Positions 22,132 to 33,071 of a stretch of DNA of 64,000 nt are shown here, piece after piece. Within the stretch, counting starts at the first letter, position 1; the number at the start of each line of letters is the position of its first letter. This DNA comes from Akanthomyces muscarius (taxonomy: Eukaryota > Ascomycota > Sordariomycetes > Hypocreales > Cordycipitaceae), in NCBI RefSeq assembly GCF_028009165.1, contig NC_079241.1, positions 1,178,001 through 1,242,000 of the forward strand, written 5' to 3'. Both the position numbers and the translations under genes were made by a program. The notes beneath the pieces are model-generated. The model saw only the letters and a program-made list of their open reading frames with translations. It was not told the origin of the DNA and ran no database searches.

Positions 22132-23673
22132 CAGAATGGCGGTGGTATTCTAAACGCTGTGGAGAATGGTGGTTTATAAATTATCGTTGAAACCCTTTGA
22201 ATTAACTTATAGTTACTATTATATTCAACACTACCTATCACAGCCTCTTTCTCTGTTTATTCTTCTTTGTTTTTACTTATTTATTGCGTTTTGCAAAGGA
22301 GAGGTCAGCTTGCCGGTCGATGTTCGGCTTGGGCGTTTCTTGGGGGAAAAGACAGTGCACATCTTTTTCTACCTGCCAAGCCACGTTTGGAACTAACGCG
22401 GCCAACTTGCCCATTCTATTGTTGAACCCCGCTCTCTGGGCAATCTCTCAGCCCGGAGCTGAGGCCCCAAAACGTTGCTAAGAAATTGCCCTTTTATTGT
22501 GGACGGGAATAAAAGTGCTGTTGCGTAGAGGACTCGGCCGACGAAGGAGTGTCCGTGTCACCCACCCGGGCAACCACCATGTGCTTGTCCGTACGGACTC
22601 TAGATCTTTTTGCCGACCCGCGTATTTGGCTGACGCCATGAACCCCCCTCCCTCCCCCCTTGGAGTCAAAACCATTTACTCCGTACAAGGCCTATGTAAC
22701 AGCCATGCTGTGTGAGACATGATCTATCAAGACCGTTGTCGGGTACGGTTTTCTACTCGATGCCCGAAGCCAGTGAATTCATCGGTAGCCTCAATAACGT
22801 AAATCTCCGTCAAACCCCTCGGCCAGCGTCGTATCTTGTCGCTGGATTGGGAAAACTGGCCCGGCCAGCACCACCACGGCAAATTGGCGGCCGCAGCAAT
22901 GGCTGGCGTGTGGTAGGGAAGCGAAACGACAGGCTCTACCTGTACACCTCTGTACCAGTAACTAGTTTGCCCATTGATCGCCCGCATCCCACGCCAGGGA
23001 TGTTCACGCAGGTGTTTACATGTAAACGTTAGCTTATTTTTTCAATGCACGGATAGCCCACACCGTCTCCGCCTCTGCGCACCATCGTTGCTGTTACGTC
23101 TCAGCAATAATAAGGGTGCAGAGCGCCGGCCTTTTTAGCCAACCCATTTGATTCTGGTTCCTATTGTGACTGTTTAAAAAGACTGCCTACCACTTTCCAT
23201 CGTTTTCGGTCCAGTGGACGCTTTCTCTAGTCGACGTTTGCCGAGCCATCGCCTACAAGCGGCCGTTTGCTCCCCGTCGCTTCCCCGGACACCAATCTCC
23301 TTCCCGCAGAGGCGCTACAGGGGATTTCGCGCCAGCTTTGTTGGAGCCCTTTTTTTCCTTTGCCAGAAACCGAAGGATTCGTGAGCTGGGGGGGGAGAAG
23401 AAGCCAGAATTCGTGTTTTCGGTGAGTTTGATGAGCTCTTGCCCCAAATATCACTGCTACTTCCGCGCACCAGCCCATGAATAGAGCGACGCCAGCGGGA
23501 TAGGCGTTGAACCCCGCGGGTCTCATTGCCGAGGATGAATCATGGCCAAGACATGTACGAGATGGTCAACGTTCAAGGCTAACGGGCTTCGATTTTGTTT
23601 TAAATCAGGCTTATACAAAAGGACAAGCGCAGCGCATTAGGTTCATTTTGCGTTTTGTGCGTGCGCGCGCTCT
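22132..23673. other. Intergenic region upstream of an MFS transporter gene
   Basis: About 1.5 kb of AT-rich and mixed sequence with no convincing gene. It should hold the 3' UTR of the DUF4267-like gene and the promoter of the MFS gene that follows. Confidence 0.4.
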
Positions 23674-25592
23674 ATGGCCACTCCCATCGATGCGCCGGCC
23701 CGCGAGGAGGTCGTCGACAAACGCAACGACACCACCGCCCACATCGCGACAGAGGAAGGCGCCAGCGAAGACTCGGCCACCGAGATGAATGTCGACGAAA
23801 AGACGGCCACACGAGAGGCGCATCCGACCAAAGGAGACGAAGATGCCGACGGCATCAAGGCCGAGCCCACGGCGCAGGTGCTGCACCATGCGCCGACGAC
23901 GCCCGGCGTGGACGAGAACAACATTGTCTTTTGGGACGGTGATGACGACCCGCACAATCCGTACAACTGGAAGAGATGGGTCAAGGTCTTCAACTGCGTT
24001 CTCATCAGCGCGCTGACGTTTGTCACGCCATTGGCATCGTGTACGTTTTGTTCGCCCTCTAGCTCACTCCGACAAGACCACCATGTGTCTTTTTCCATGG
24101 TTATCTCTCTCTTTGATATGCTAACAGAGGAAACCACCACAGCCATGTTTGCGCCTGGTGTGCCCAGCCTCATGCGCGAGTTCAAGTCTGACAGCAAGGA
24201 GCTCGCCTCTTTTTGCGTCTCCGTCTACATTCTCGGTTTCGCCGCCGGCCCCATGCTCTTTGCGCCCTTGTCCGAGCTCTACGGTCGGACGCGCATCTAT
24301 CACGTCTGCAATATTGGCTTCATCGGTCCGTCCCCCCTCCCTCCCCCCCTGCCCCCATTCTCCCATACGCGCAGCTAACAGCATACAGCCTTCCTTATTG
24401 GTTGCGCCCTTGCACCCACCCTCAACGCCCTCATCGTCTTCCGCTTCTTCTCCGGTGTCTTTGGTTCCTGCCCGGTGACCAATGGCGGCGGCAGCATCTC
24501 CGACATGATCACGCAGCAGAAACGCGGCGCCGCCATGGCCGGCTTCTCCATCGGCCCTCTCCTCGGCCCCATTATCGGGCCCGTCATTGGCGGCATCGTC
24601 GCCGACAAGCTCTCCTGGCGCTGGGTCTTCTGGATCCTCGTCATCATCTCTGGTGTCATCTCCTCGCTCTTCTTCCTCCTCTCACGTGAGACCTACGCGC
24701 CCGTGCTTCTCCAGCGCAAGACGGACCGCCTCATCAAGGAAACCGGCAACATCAATCTCCGCTCGAAGCTCGATGCGGGTCTGACCCCGCGGGCGCTCTT
24801 TACCCGCGCCATCCTGCGGCCGTTTAAGCTGCTCGCCTTCTCCCCCATCTGCGCCATCTGCAACATTTTCGTGGGTATCGCATACGGATATCTGTACATC
24901 ATGTTCACGAGCATCACGCCGCTGTTTGAGCAACAGTACGGCTTCAACAGCATCCACGCGGGGCTGGCGTTTCTGGGGCTCGGCGTTGGCTCCATGATTG
25001 GTGTCGGGTATTTTTCCACCGAAAGTGATCGCTATATGAAGAAAAAGGCCAAAGAGGCCGGCGAGCTCGCCGCCGACGAGGAGGAGATGGCACGACGGCC
25101 TAGTGTTAGTGCCATCAAGCCCGAGTACCGCCTCCCGCCGCTGCGCGCCGGGGCCATACTGCTCCCTGTCGGCCTGTTCATCTATGGCTGGACGGCGCAG
25201 TACAAGGTGCACTGGATCGTGCCGATTATTGGCACCGCCATCATGGGTATTGGAAACCTGATCATTTTCATGGTAAACATCTTCAGCCCCATTTTTGCCT
25301 CAACCCGCCACAAGTCTACTAACACCATTCTTCCACCACCTAGTCGCTGCAACTATACCTCGTCGACACGTTCACCATTTACGCCGCCTCTGCCCTCGCC
25401 GCCAACTCGGTTGTGCGTTCACTGCTCGGCGCCGTTCTCCCGCTCGCCGGCGGGCCAATGTACGAGAAACTCGGCCTGGGCTGGGGCAACAGTCTGCTGG
25501 CATTCATCGCCGTGGCGCTGATTCCCGTGCCGTGGCTGTTTATGCGGTATGGCGAGTATTTGCGCAAAAGATTTGCAATTGAGAATCTGTAA
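23674..25592 (+). CDS. DHA1-type MFS efflux transporter
   Basis: Four exons, 23674-24040, 24143-24325, 24389-25272 and 25344-25592, give a closed frame of 560 residues. The hydrophilic N-terminal part of about 100 residues is acidic and ends [11 protein letters not shown], a hallmark of the fungal DHA1 drug:H+ antiporter group. Then come [13 protein letters not shown], the motif-A like [21 protein letters not shown] followed by RGAAMA, and [18 protein letters not shown] (motif C region). Twelve helices are expected. Such transporters in the plasma membrane export drugs, polyamines or fungal metabolites. Exon 2 has the less usual donor gtccgt, but the frame and conserved sequence support it. 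There is no cluster around it, so the substrate is open. Confidence 0.9.
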
Positions 25593-26014
25593 AGAAGACG
25601 CCGAGCGAGAGAAAGAGAGGTGACATTAGCTTGCTGTTTGGGGTTGTTAGGTGAAAAGTAGAGTCATTTTATATACGTATACAACGAAGTACATATTTTC
25701 TTTTCGGCTTGGAGTACCAATCTCTACTAAATGATAATCAAACGTTAATTTTTGATTGCGGCTTATTACAGTCACCCAAAAAAATCAATGTAGCGACTTG
25801 TTGATTGTGCTATTTCAGATATAATACTACTAAAGTTGTTGCCTGGGCTGCTCTACAGGCTGCGCAGGTATTGGTTGACATTCTATGCGAAGTTCTCTCT
25901 CTATCTTTGTCTTCGTGCATCCAATGTCCTTCATTACGTTACAAAAGAAACAAAAACTCCATTTTGTGTGTGCTTATTTCCGTCATCATTGCGTTTCCCC
26001 GGGTGTTTGGCCAA
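25593..26014. other. Intergenic region between convergent genes
   Basis: AT-rich stretch that should contain the 3' UTRs of the MFS transporter and pyruvate kinase genes. No gene seen. Confidence 0.4.
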
Positions 26015-27725
26015 TTACATCTCGCCAATGCCAAGGTGCTCGGGCTCGGCGCGGACAATGCGCAGAGTGTTGGTGTTGCCCATGCCGCCCTTCCAGCCCT
26101 GGACGACGACGACGGTGTCGCCGGTGGTCAGGGTGCCGAGCTGCAGAGCCTGGCTGACAGCCCACTTGATGCGCTTGTCGACATCCTCCTGCCAGTTGAC
26201 CTTGCTGAAGTCGGGCTTGGCCTCGGGGAAGAGGAAGGGGTAGACGCCACGGTACAGGTGAGCGAAGCGCGAGGTGGTGGCGTTCCGGGTGATCATGAAG
26301 ATGGGGCAGACGGGGCGGTACTTGGAGAGAAGACGAGCAGACTCGCCAGAGGTGGAGAGGACAATGATGCCACCGGCGCCGAGATCGAGGGAGGCGCGGA
26401 CAGCGGCCATGGCGCAGGACTCGACAGTGCGAACGGGGCGCTTGACGAGGCTGCACATTTCCTCAAAGTGGGAGACGTAGGGAATGGTGTTCTCAGCCTT
26501 GAGGCAAGCCTCGTGCATCTCGCGGACGGCCTCGGCGGGGTAGTTGCCCTTGGCGGTCTCGCCGGAAAGCATGACACAGTCGGCGCCATCGGTGATGGCG
26601 TTGCCAACGTCGCTAATCTCGGCGCGGGTAGGGCGAGGGTTCTTGATCATGGACTCGAGCATCTGGGTGGCGCAAATGACGGGCTTGCCAGCCAGGTTGC
26701 ACATGGCAATCATCTTCTTCTGGGCGGCGAAAACCTCGGCAGCGGGAATCTCGATGCCGAGATCACCACGGGCGACCATGACACCGTCCGTCTCGGCAAG
26801 AATCTCGGGGAAGTTGTTGAGACCCTGGCGGTTCTCAATCTTGGCAATGATCTGGACGCCAGCACCCTTGGGGCCGAGGACCTCGCGGATGTCCTTGATG
26901 TCTTGGCCGGAGCGGATGAAGGAGGCAAAGACCATGTCGACGTTGTTCTCGACGCCAAACTTGAGATCAGCCTTGTCCTTCTCGGACAGAGGGGGTAGAT
27001 CGACATCGGTGTTGGGCAGGTTGACACCCTTGCGAGAGGAGATGAAGCCATTGTTGCGGGCACGGGCCTCGATGGTCTGGTCGTCCTTGATGGAGAGGAC
27101 GTCGAAGGCGAGGACACCGTCGTCAACGTAGATGATGCGGCCAGGCTGGATGACCTTGGTAATGTTCTTGTAGTCGACGTACCTAGGTAGAGAGGTTAGC
27201 AACTGCGGGCAATTGGAGGGGGAGCCTAGAAAGCTCAGAGAGCTTTGAGCAGGGCAGGGAAGCTTACATGTTCTGGGTGTCGCAGGCCGTCTTGTACTTG
27301 TCATCAGTGGTAATGTTGATGAGGGCACCGGCAGCAATGGGCAGGTCAGCATCGTCCGTGGTGTTACCAGTTCGGATCTCGGGGCCCTTGGTGTCGAGAG
27401 CAATGGCGCAAGGGCGGCCAGGGTGAGTGGCGACGGCCTTGCGGGCATTGTCAATGACGGACTGGTGGTACTCGTAGGAGCCGTGGGAGAAGTTCATGCG
27501 GACGACGTTGAGGCCGGCATCGCGCAGACGGTTGATGGCCTCGACCGAGTTGGTCTTGGGGCCAATGGTGCAGATGATGGAGGAGCGGCGGTAGTTGTGC
27601 TGAGGGCTGTAGGCGGTGTCGAGGGAAGAGAGCCAGGCGAGGCGGCCGCCGCCGACGTCGAGATGATCCTGAGCAGTAGCAGCCATGAGGGAGACTGAGC
27701 GTTGACGCTTTGGTGCGGGAGGCAT
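26015..27725 (-). CDS. PYK1: Pyruvate kinase
   Basis: Exons 27268-27725 and 26015-27182 are joined over an 85-nt intron (gtaagc/ctag) inside the QNM|YVDYKN block, giving 541 residues. Glycolytic pyruvate kinase, converting phosphoenolpyruvate and ADP to pyruvate and ATP in the cytosol. The family blocks are all present: [62 protein letters not shown], the [10 protein letters not shown] motif, MLSGETAKG and a regulatory C-terminal domain. A second ATG at codon 14 (27686) would give 528 residues, starting [13 protein letters not shown], closer to the usual fungal length; it may be the true start. Expected to be strongly expressed, which fits the pyrimidine-rich leader upstream. Confidence 0.96.
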
Positions 27726-27960
27726 GATGAAGAGAGAGGGAGAAGAGGAAGGAGTGAGATCTCAGGAAGAGAGAGACAATAGGGATAAGAGAAATATTCA
27801 AGGAGCTGGAACAGGGTCTGGCTGGCCTGGTTAGTTGAGGTGGAGGAGAGTGGATGGCGGGATGGTTGGTTGAGAGGAGGGGCGGCGTGTAGAGAGTGAA
27901 AGAGAGAGAAAAAAAGCCACGGAAGCTTGACTGGGGGGCAGTGAATGGCAGAAAGTGGGA
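27726..27960 (-). promoter_or_regulatory. Pyrimidine-rich leader/promoter of pyruvate kinase gene
   Basis: On the coding strand the 230 nt before the start codon are very rich in C and T (the plus strand shows long GA runs such as gaagagagagggagaagagg). CT-rich tracts just upstream of the transcription start are typical of strongly expressed glycolytic genes in filamentous fungi. The transcription start itself cannot be placed. Confidence 0.5.
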
Positions 27961-29453
27961 TGCAAGCGGTGGAGGGGTAGCAAAGGGACCAATTGATGCG
28001 GCACGTTGCTGGTTGCTGGGGGAAGCTCTGGCCTGGTTGGAGGGGTCTGTATCTGGGGGATGTATTTGTGCGTGACGAAACACGGCCAAGATTTCGTGAT
28101 GCTTGCGTACGGAAGAATAACACCTCACCTGGCTAAGTGAGGACGTACCAAGACCACAAACCTCTGTGCAGAAAAACCTGACAATGCTGATGCATGTCGT
28201 TTCGTGAGATGTGGCGGCGGTTTCGGTCAATTCTGCCCCGCCCAAGCTCTCATCCTCTCACCAAGTTGGCACTAACGTTACTTGGAGCAAGAACCCCAGC
28301 CCAGCAAGACTGGCAAAGAGGCTGCAGGGCCCTGTAGCATCGCTGTCAGGCAGCACGTACAGGGGGGGTTGGACGTCAGAATAGAGGGCCGCCTTGCCTG
28401 TTACAGCGCCAAAGCCGCAAAACCTTGCAGAGCTTCTGTCCGCTAAAGCGCCGGGCATGAGGGGCCAGAGAGGGGTCGCCCCGCCTGGACCAGCTAATAT
28501 TAGGCGACTGGCCCAGTATAATTAGCTGCCCTGGTTTTTCCTTATCTTTGCGCCTTGAAGATGGCGACCAGCCAGCAAGACAGAGATTTACTGGGCAAAG
28601 CAGGCCGTTTCTCATGGGTACGGTGTGCTGGCGAGCTGGCTTCGGACGACGACACGGCTGGGCTAGGTGAGAAACTAGGCGTCCGTGGCCCGGGCACTAG
28701 AAGAAACTCCTGCATCTCGGTGCTTAGTATCCCGCGAGTAATACGCAGTACATGTAAATACACTCGCACGCTGGTGGTCAGCCTCCCATGCGCCCCTGAC
28801 GTCAACAAACCTTGCTCTTTGTTGTCTTGCTATACTTCATCAGCGCTGCTGGCAGGTTGAAGGCTCTTGTCTGACAGTTTTTTCAACACGGACCGCCTCA
28901 AGGGCTGCCTCTGCCACAAGACATAAAAACCTCACCCGCCCAGCACAACCAGCCACCTCCCGCGCCTTGCGCTATTTCTTCAACATCCAGTCGGACCGGT
29001 CCCTGCAGAGACCGTCGTCCTTATCTGCGACGCTACAATAGGCTGGCTGGCATCATCCACACTGCCGGTGTGCGGCGCCGGACCTGCCGCCTCCTTGCAC
29101 CGGAGCATCGGCCCGCTAGTCTCACTCAGCACCGCGCCATGTTTGAGTATATCCCTCAACAATTTCACGCTTGACACTGGCCACTTTACAGACAGGGGCT
29201 GTCTATTAGTCGATGCGATTGTTGCATTTCCCATTGTTTTGCTCCTTGTCGCTCACCCCAGGTACCCATATTCGCCGAAAGACGAGCCACATCTGGGGCA
29301 ATTAGATTTCCAACCCTGGTGGGCTTCTCTACTCGTGAGATGGCCGTGAACTCTGGGTCCTGAGATCCTCCATTTTGTAACAAGATTCGTAATATTACTC
29401 GTGGCAGCAGGGCCAAGGCACCACGCATGCCATGCCATGGTAGTGTCACTGCG

Positions 29454-29499
<46 letters not shown>

Positions 29500-30279
29500 C
29501 AGGAAAATTAATAGCAAGCTGTACCTTGAGATCTGAGCGCTGACCGACCTCGATTGTCCAGAGAGATTTCTTGAAGAACAAAAAAAAAAGAGGAAAAAAA
29601 ACTTATCTTCACTTCCTTTCAAACTCTGTTGACTGTCCGTCCAGCCCGTGTGATCTGAGATCGGACCCCTCCAATGCCTGTAATGGGCCCATGCTATCTG
29701 CTGCACCGCTCGCCAAGCGTCTTTACTTGCCCCGAGAACCGCGAGTCCTGATTGCTCGCCTACAATCCTAGACCTCTTGAGTCTTTGCGCGAGGCACTTG
29801 CAACCTTCCCCGCCACAGCTGCTCTACATGATGCGCCATCGTCCGGGAACTTATACGGGTACAATATTCCGAAGAATAGATGCGCTCTATTCTCACGACT
29901 ACACGAGTTTGCTCGATAGTTATGCCGCGCTAGTGGAAAAGTTAAAATTTCGACAATGACAAAAGGAGGCTGCCTGCCGCACCCGCAGGGCACCCTTGTA
30001 GCGAGAGAGCGCCAACAATACGGGCCGGTCCCATGGGCCTTTGCTCGCATTGATTACGAAAATAACATCGATTTGTCTCAACTTGTTACTTATTGATAGT
30101 GCCATCTGATTATGTAATTTGCGATTCAGCTACCTCACAATAACAACACGGCAGGAAAGCGCTGAAGTAAGCACCAAGCCACTCTTGAAGCATTCTACTT
30201 GGGCAGATTTGCCGCGCATAGACTGTAGCATGATGTAAAAGTGGCTTAATGCCAAGAACAAATACTATTACCAGCTTCT
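27961..30279. other. Long intergenic region before the RiPP cluster
   Basis: About 2.3 kb between pyruvate kinase and the first cluster gene. It contains the pyruvate kinase upstream region and a long poly(A) tract. Open frames are short and unrecognised. It marks the left edge of the accessory cluster. Confidence 0.4.
29456..29497 (+). repeat. Poly(A) tract of 42 nt
   Basis: An uninterrupted run of 42 A residues, followed within 100 nt by two shorter runs near 29580 and 29595. Such runs arise by slippage or mark the 3' end of a retro-inserted transcript. No reverse transcriptase, processed gene or clear target site duplication was found next to it. Confidence 0.9.
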
Positions 30280-31236
30280 TCAGGCCTCAACCCTTCGGGC
30301 TACGACGCTATACATCGAAACCTGACCCGCAGTGACTTTATTCGTGAAGCTCTCCGCAAAGTCGTGCAAATCCCTGACCGCTTCCGAAACTCCGTTTGGG
30401 TACTCTGGAAAGTTCTTCTGGATATTGAGCTTCAACGTGAGGAACCAGTGGACAAGCTCGGCGTTGGAAGGCAGCACCCGCATGTCTCTTATCTGAAAGC
30501 CATTCTTGCGTAGGACAGACGTGTAGTACGCCGGTGTCTTGTGGTCCTCTGTGCCTACGCCGTCGGTTGCTTCGGGAGTCTTGTCTGGCGAAGAGGAGGA
30601 CGAGCCCGGCTGCTCTGCGTATAGAGGATCTGACAGCAACAGTATCCCACCCGGGGCCATCCGCTGTGCCACTCGTGCCACAGACGCCTCAAAGACAGCG
30701 GGCAAGCAATGGAACCACACGCCGCGGACAAACACAAAGTCATAAGGCACTGCAAGGTCAGGCAGCTCGTCCACGTTTTGCACGTTGCATCGGTATAGAT
30801 TCACCCTGTGCTGAAGGTCCGGTGGCAGCTTGTCTGCGCAATACTGCAGCTGCGGCACGCTGAGGTTGGCAGCGTCGATGCGCGGGCAGTCGGGGAACGT
30901 CTTGGCCAGATGCTGTGTGAGCACTCCCCAGCCACAGCCCAAATCCATGATTCGCTGCAGTGGTCGCGCTTGCGTCTGCACTACGCCTGATGAATCCAGT
31001 AGCCCAGCCAGTTCGAGCTGCCGATTGATGCCCCGGAACTCAGAGGCACCAACGGGTCCAGGCTGGGGACCGGCAGCGAGCTCTTTTTGGGAGAACAGGC
31101 CGCCGTTGAACGACAATGTCTCCCCCAAAACTTTCTCCCATACCTCAGGTGGATCCTCGTAGTTTGTGAGCATCGCTTCCTGATACTGGTCGGAGTAGTC
31201 CGACTCGATAACGTGGATCGGTACTGGAGACTCCAT
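30280..31236 (-). CDS. SAM-dependent methyltransferase of the RiPP cluster
   Basis: One exon of 318 residues. Motif I is IMDLGCGWGVLTQHLA (residues about 100-115), followed by an acidic loop (DAANLSVPQLQY), a DFVFVRGVWFH block (motif IV region) and MAPGGILLLSDP, all of the class I fold. The N-terminal 90 residues place it in the mycolic acid cyclopropane synthase/UbiE-like neighbourhood. In ustiloxin and phomopsin pathways a methyltransferase (UstM, PhomM) N-methylates the peptide, so this enzyme may N-methylate the Tyr-derived amine of the cyclic peptide; that role is inference from the neighbours. It is transcribed away from the decarboxylase gene end, and its upstream region carries the shared cluster motifs. 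Confidence 0.82.
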   Translation of the reverse strand: MESPVPIHVIESDYSDQYQEAMLTNYEDPPEVWEKVLGETLSFNGGLFSQKELAAGPQPGPVGASEFRGINRQLELAGLLDSSGVVQTQARPLQRIMDLGCGWGVLTQHLAKTFPDCPRIDAANLSVPQLQYCADKLPPDLQHRVNLYRCNVQNVDELPDLAVPYDFVFVRGVWFHCLPAVFEASVARVAQRMAPGGILLLSDPLYAEQPGSSSSSPDKTPEATDGVGTEDHKTPAYYTSVLRKNGFQIRDMRVLPSNAELVHWFLTLKLNIQKNFPEYPNGVSEAVRDLHDFAESFTNKVTAGQVSMYSVVARRVEA

Positions 31237-31694
31237 GCTGGCAGCGGTATGTTGTTGTCGCTTTCTCGTATTGAGAGGCTTCGGGGAAGCAAATTGATAA
31301 ATCTTGTCGCTGCCAGCAGTTTCGTATGTTAGTATTTAATTATGAAAGGTCAAGTGACCGCGGTTGGACGTTTCTATCAGCAAGACTGAGAACACAGATA
31401 CCTTATACCATCGATATGACAGGAAGGCGAGTAGTTCGAAGGGCGGGGAGAGATCTCACCCAAACTTGAAAGTATCGATACCCATAGTACGATTATTATT
31501 GGCGCGCCTAAATTCCCATATAATGCATGCGGCAGGCGTACCAGCAGGTCAGCTGTGGCCTAGGCGCCATCATGCATGAGCTCTGCGCCTATAGCCTTTT
31601 CCGCAGGAGCACCATTAGCTCTACCCTGTGCGTCTGTATAGCCATGCATCAATCAGCTTATAGGAGATTTTATTATCTGAATGTTCTATTGCTA
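31237..31694 (-). promoter_or_regulatory. Promoter region of the cluster methyltransferase gene
   Basis: This gap separates the methyltransferase start from the end of the decarboxylase gene. It contains a GGCGCGCC palindrome at 31501-31508, a GGCGCC at 31563-31568 and GCGCCTATAG at 31585-31594. Similar elements occur before the precursor gene, in the UstYa/tyrosinase promoter and before the MFS gene, which suggests a common regulator. Confidence 0.55.
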
Positions 31695-33071
31695 CTATTC
31701 GTAGGCCAACGCCAGGGGACTGCGAACCGCAAGACTCTTTTTCCGGTTTCCAGGTAGTGCACACTCCGTAAAAGCTAGCTTTAGACCTCTGCGGAATAAA
31801 AGGCATTGACTCGAGCCACCGTACCGAAACGTACCAAGCTCTTCTCCCTTAGTGATACGCTGCGGCAAGTTCTTGGTGAACTTCGGGCTAATCTCGCATG
31901 TAGACACGTCGGCGATGCCAATAGCGACAAAACACATCAGGCCTATAGGGTCATCTCCCTGGATAAAGATGAGAGCCCGCGTCGCGAGGTGGCTCATGTA
32001 TACTAGATTGTACGTTGGTGGAAACGGAGGGTCGCTATCCAGTCCGTTTGTCGATCGCTCCGAGAAATATGTACCGCCAATGACCGCAGCGTGGACGACC
32101 CTGCCGGACACGGGTGCACTCCAGCGGTGGTAAGACGTTGTTCGCAGCACCGACTGGTGCACGGTACCGCCCACAAAGTGTTTGGCCCATTCATGATGAT
32201 TCAACATTTCAGAAACCGAGTAATCTACCTCTTTTAGCCAGAACTTGTCGACCTCTTTGACGTCAGACTTGATGGCCACTGGCATCGATTCGCACGAGTT
32301 AATAACCCACGCCGACTGGTCAGGAAAGCCGATGGGGCGCAGCCTATCAATATCTCTGAATCGACGAGCGAAAAAGCTATCCCATGACTTGAACCCCCAA
32401 TATATCGGGTCAGCATGAGGGTCGCATTCAAAAAGCTGCTGAAACGAATACCACCGGTTGGGGTCTAGGTTGGTGTCCTTCTCAATCGCAGTCAGCGCTG
32501 CTGGACACAGCCAGTGGCCTGGAGCTGTTGTGATGACGCTTCGAGACTTTGTCGTCTTGAGAACATCATCTCTCCAGGTATCAAGTATTTTCTTGATCCT
32601 TGCGTTAACCTGAGCGTCAAGGAAAAAGGCGTGGCCGCTGGGTGTTCCCATGGGCCAGTCTAGGATGGCCTGGAAAGGGAGACCCATGAGCCCCAAACCC
32701 TTGACTGAAATCGTATATGTTGGGGCGACCTCAGCAACAATGACATTGAATAGCTCAATCATGTGCTCATATCCCCTCACATCACTCTTTGGTGGCTCCG
32801 TCCCATTGATGTTGTTATAGGGAACCTTGTTCGGTACTTCTTCAAACATCGCTGATGCCCACATGCGAAGCTGCGCTTTGCTTTCAATCAGCTCTTTCAG
32901 TTGAAGGACTGCAGGATGATACCTGGCAAGGTAACTGGGCTTCTTTGCGTCCAATTCGCGAATGAAATTGTGTAGCCATTGAGTCGCTTCGACCGGTTGT
33001 GAGAACGCCACGACTCCTTGGCCGTTCATATCAAGTCCGCCTTGCCCAGGAGATCGAGACTTTAGAGTCAT
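31695..33071 (-). CDS. PsiD-like pyruvoyl decarboxylase (phosphatidylserine decarboxylase superfamily)
   Basis: One exon of 458 residues, starting MTLKSRSPGQ; the open frame reaches further upstream but family similarity begins only here. The N-terminal half is the PSDC-associated domain, and the C-terminal half is the decarboxylase domain with AFFARRFRDIDRLRP-like SWDSFFARRFRD, TSYHRWSAPVSGRV, an ISTCE segment and the self-cleavage site FRYGGSS (Gly-Ser-Ser, residues about 415-417). Cleavage there makes a pyruvoyl cofactor. This subgroup includes psilocybin PsiD, a tryptophan decarboxylase, and differs from mitochondrial PSD. In this cluster it may decarboxylate an aromatic amino acid or a peptide C-terminus; neither is shown. 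The last 25 residues after the SS site are shorter and less typical than in relatives, so a final small exon may be missing. Confidence 0.82.
   Translation of the reverse strand: MTLKSRSPGQGGLDMNGQGVVAFSQPVEATQWLHNFIRELDAKKPSYLARYHPAVLQLKELIESKAQLRMWASAMFEEVPNKVPYNNINGTEPPKSDVRGYEHMIELFNVIVAEVAPTYTISVKGLGLMGLPFQAILDWPMGTPSGHAFFLDAQVNARIKKILDTWRDDVLKTTKSRSVITTAPGHWLCPAALTAIEKDTNLDPNRWYSFQQLFECDPHADPIYWGFKSWDSFFARRFRDIDRLRPIGFPDQSAWVINSCESMPVAIKSDVKEVDKFWLKEVDYSVSEMLNHHEWAKHFVGGTVHQSVLRTTSYHRWSAPVSGRVVHAAVIGGTYFSERSTNGLDSDPPFPPTYNLVYMSHLATRALIFIQGDDPIGLMCFVAIGIADVSTCEISPKFTKNLPQRITKGEELGTFRYGGSSQCLLFRRGLKLAFTECALPGNRKKSLAVRSPLALAYE

Noticed and set aside
25805..26998. 397-codon open frame on the plus strand
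   Set aside because: Antisense to pyruvate kinase; it has the repetitive Gly/Ala/Leu look of a shadow frame.
31730..31790. The string GLKLAF after RR in the decarboxylase resembles another RiPP core
   Set aside because: It lies in the C-terminal end of a recognisable pyruvoyl decarboxylase right after its GGSS site, is not repeated and has no signal peptide, so the resemblance is chance.
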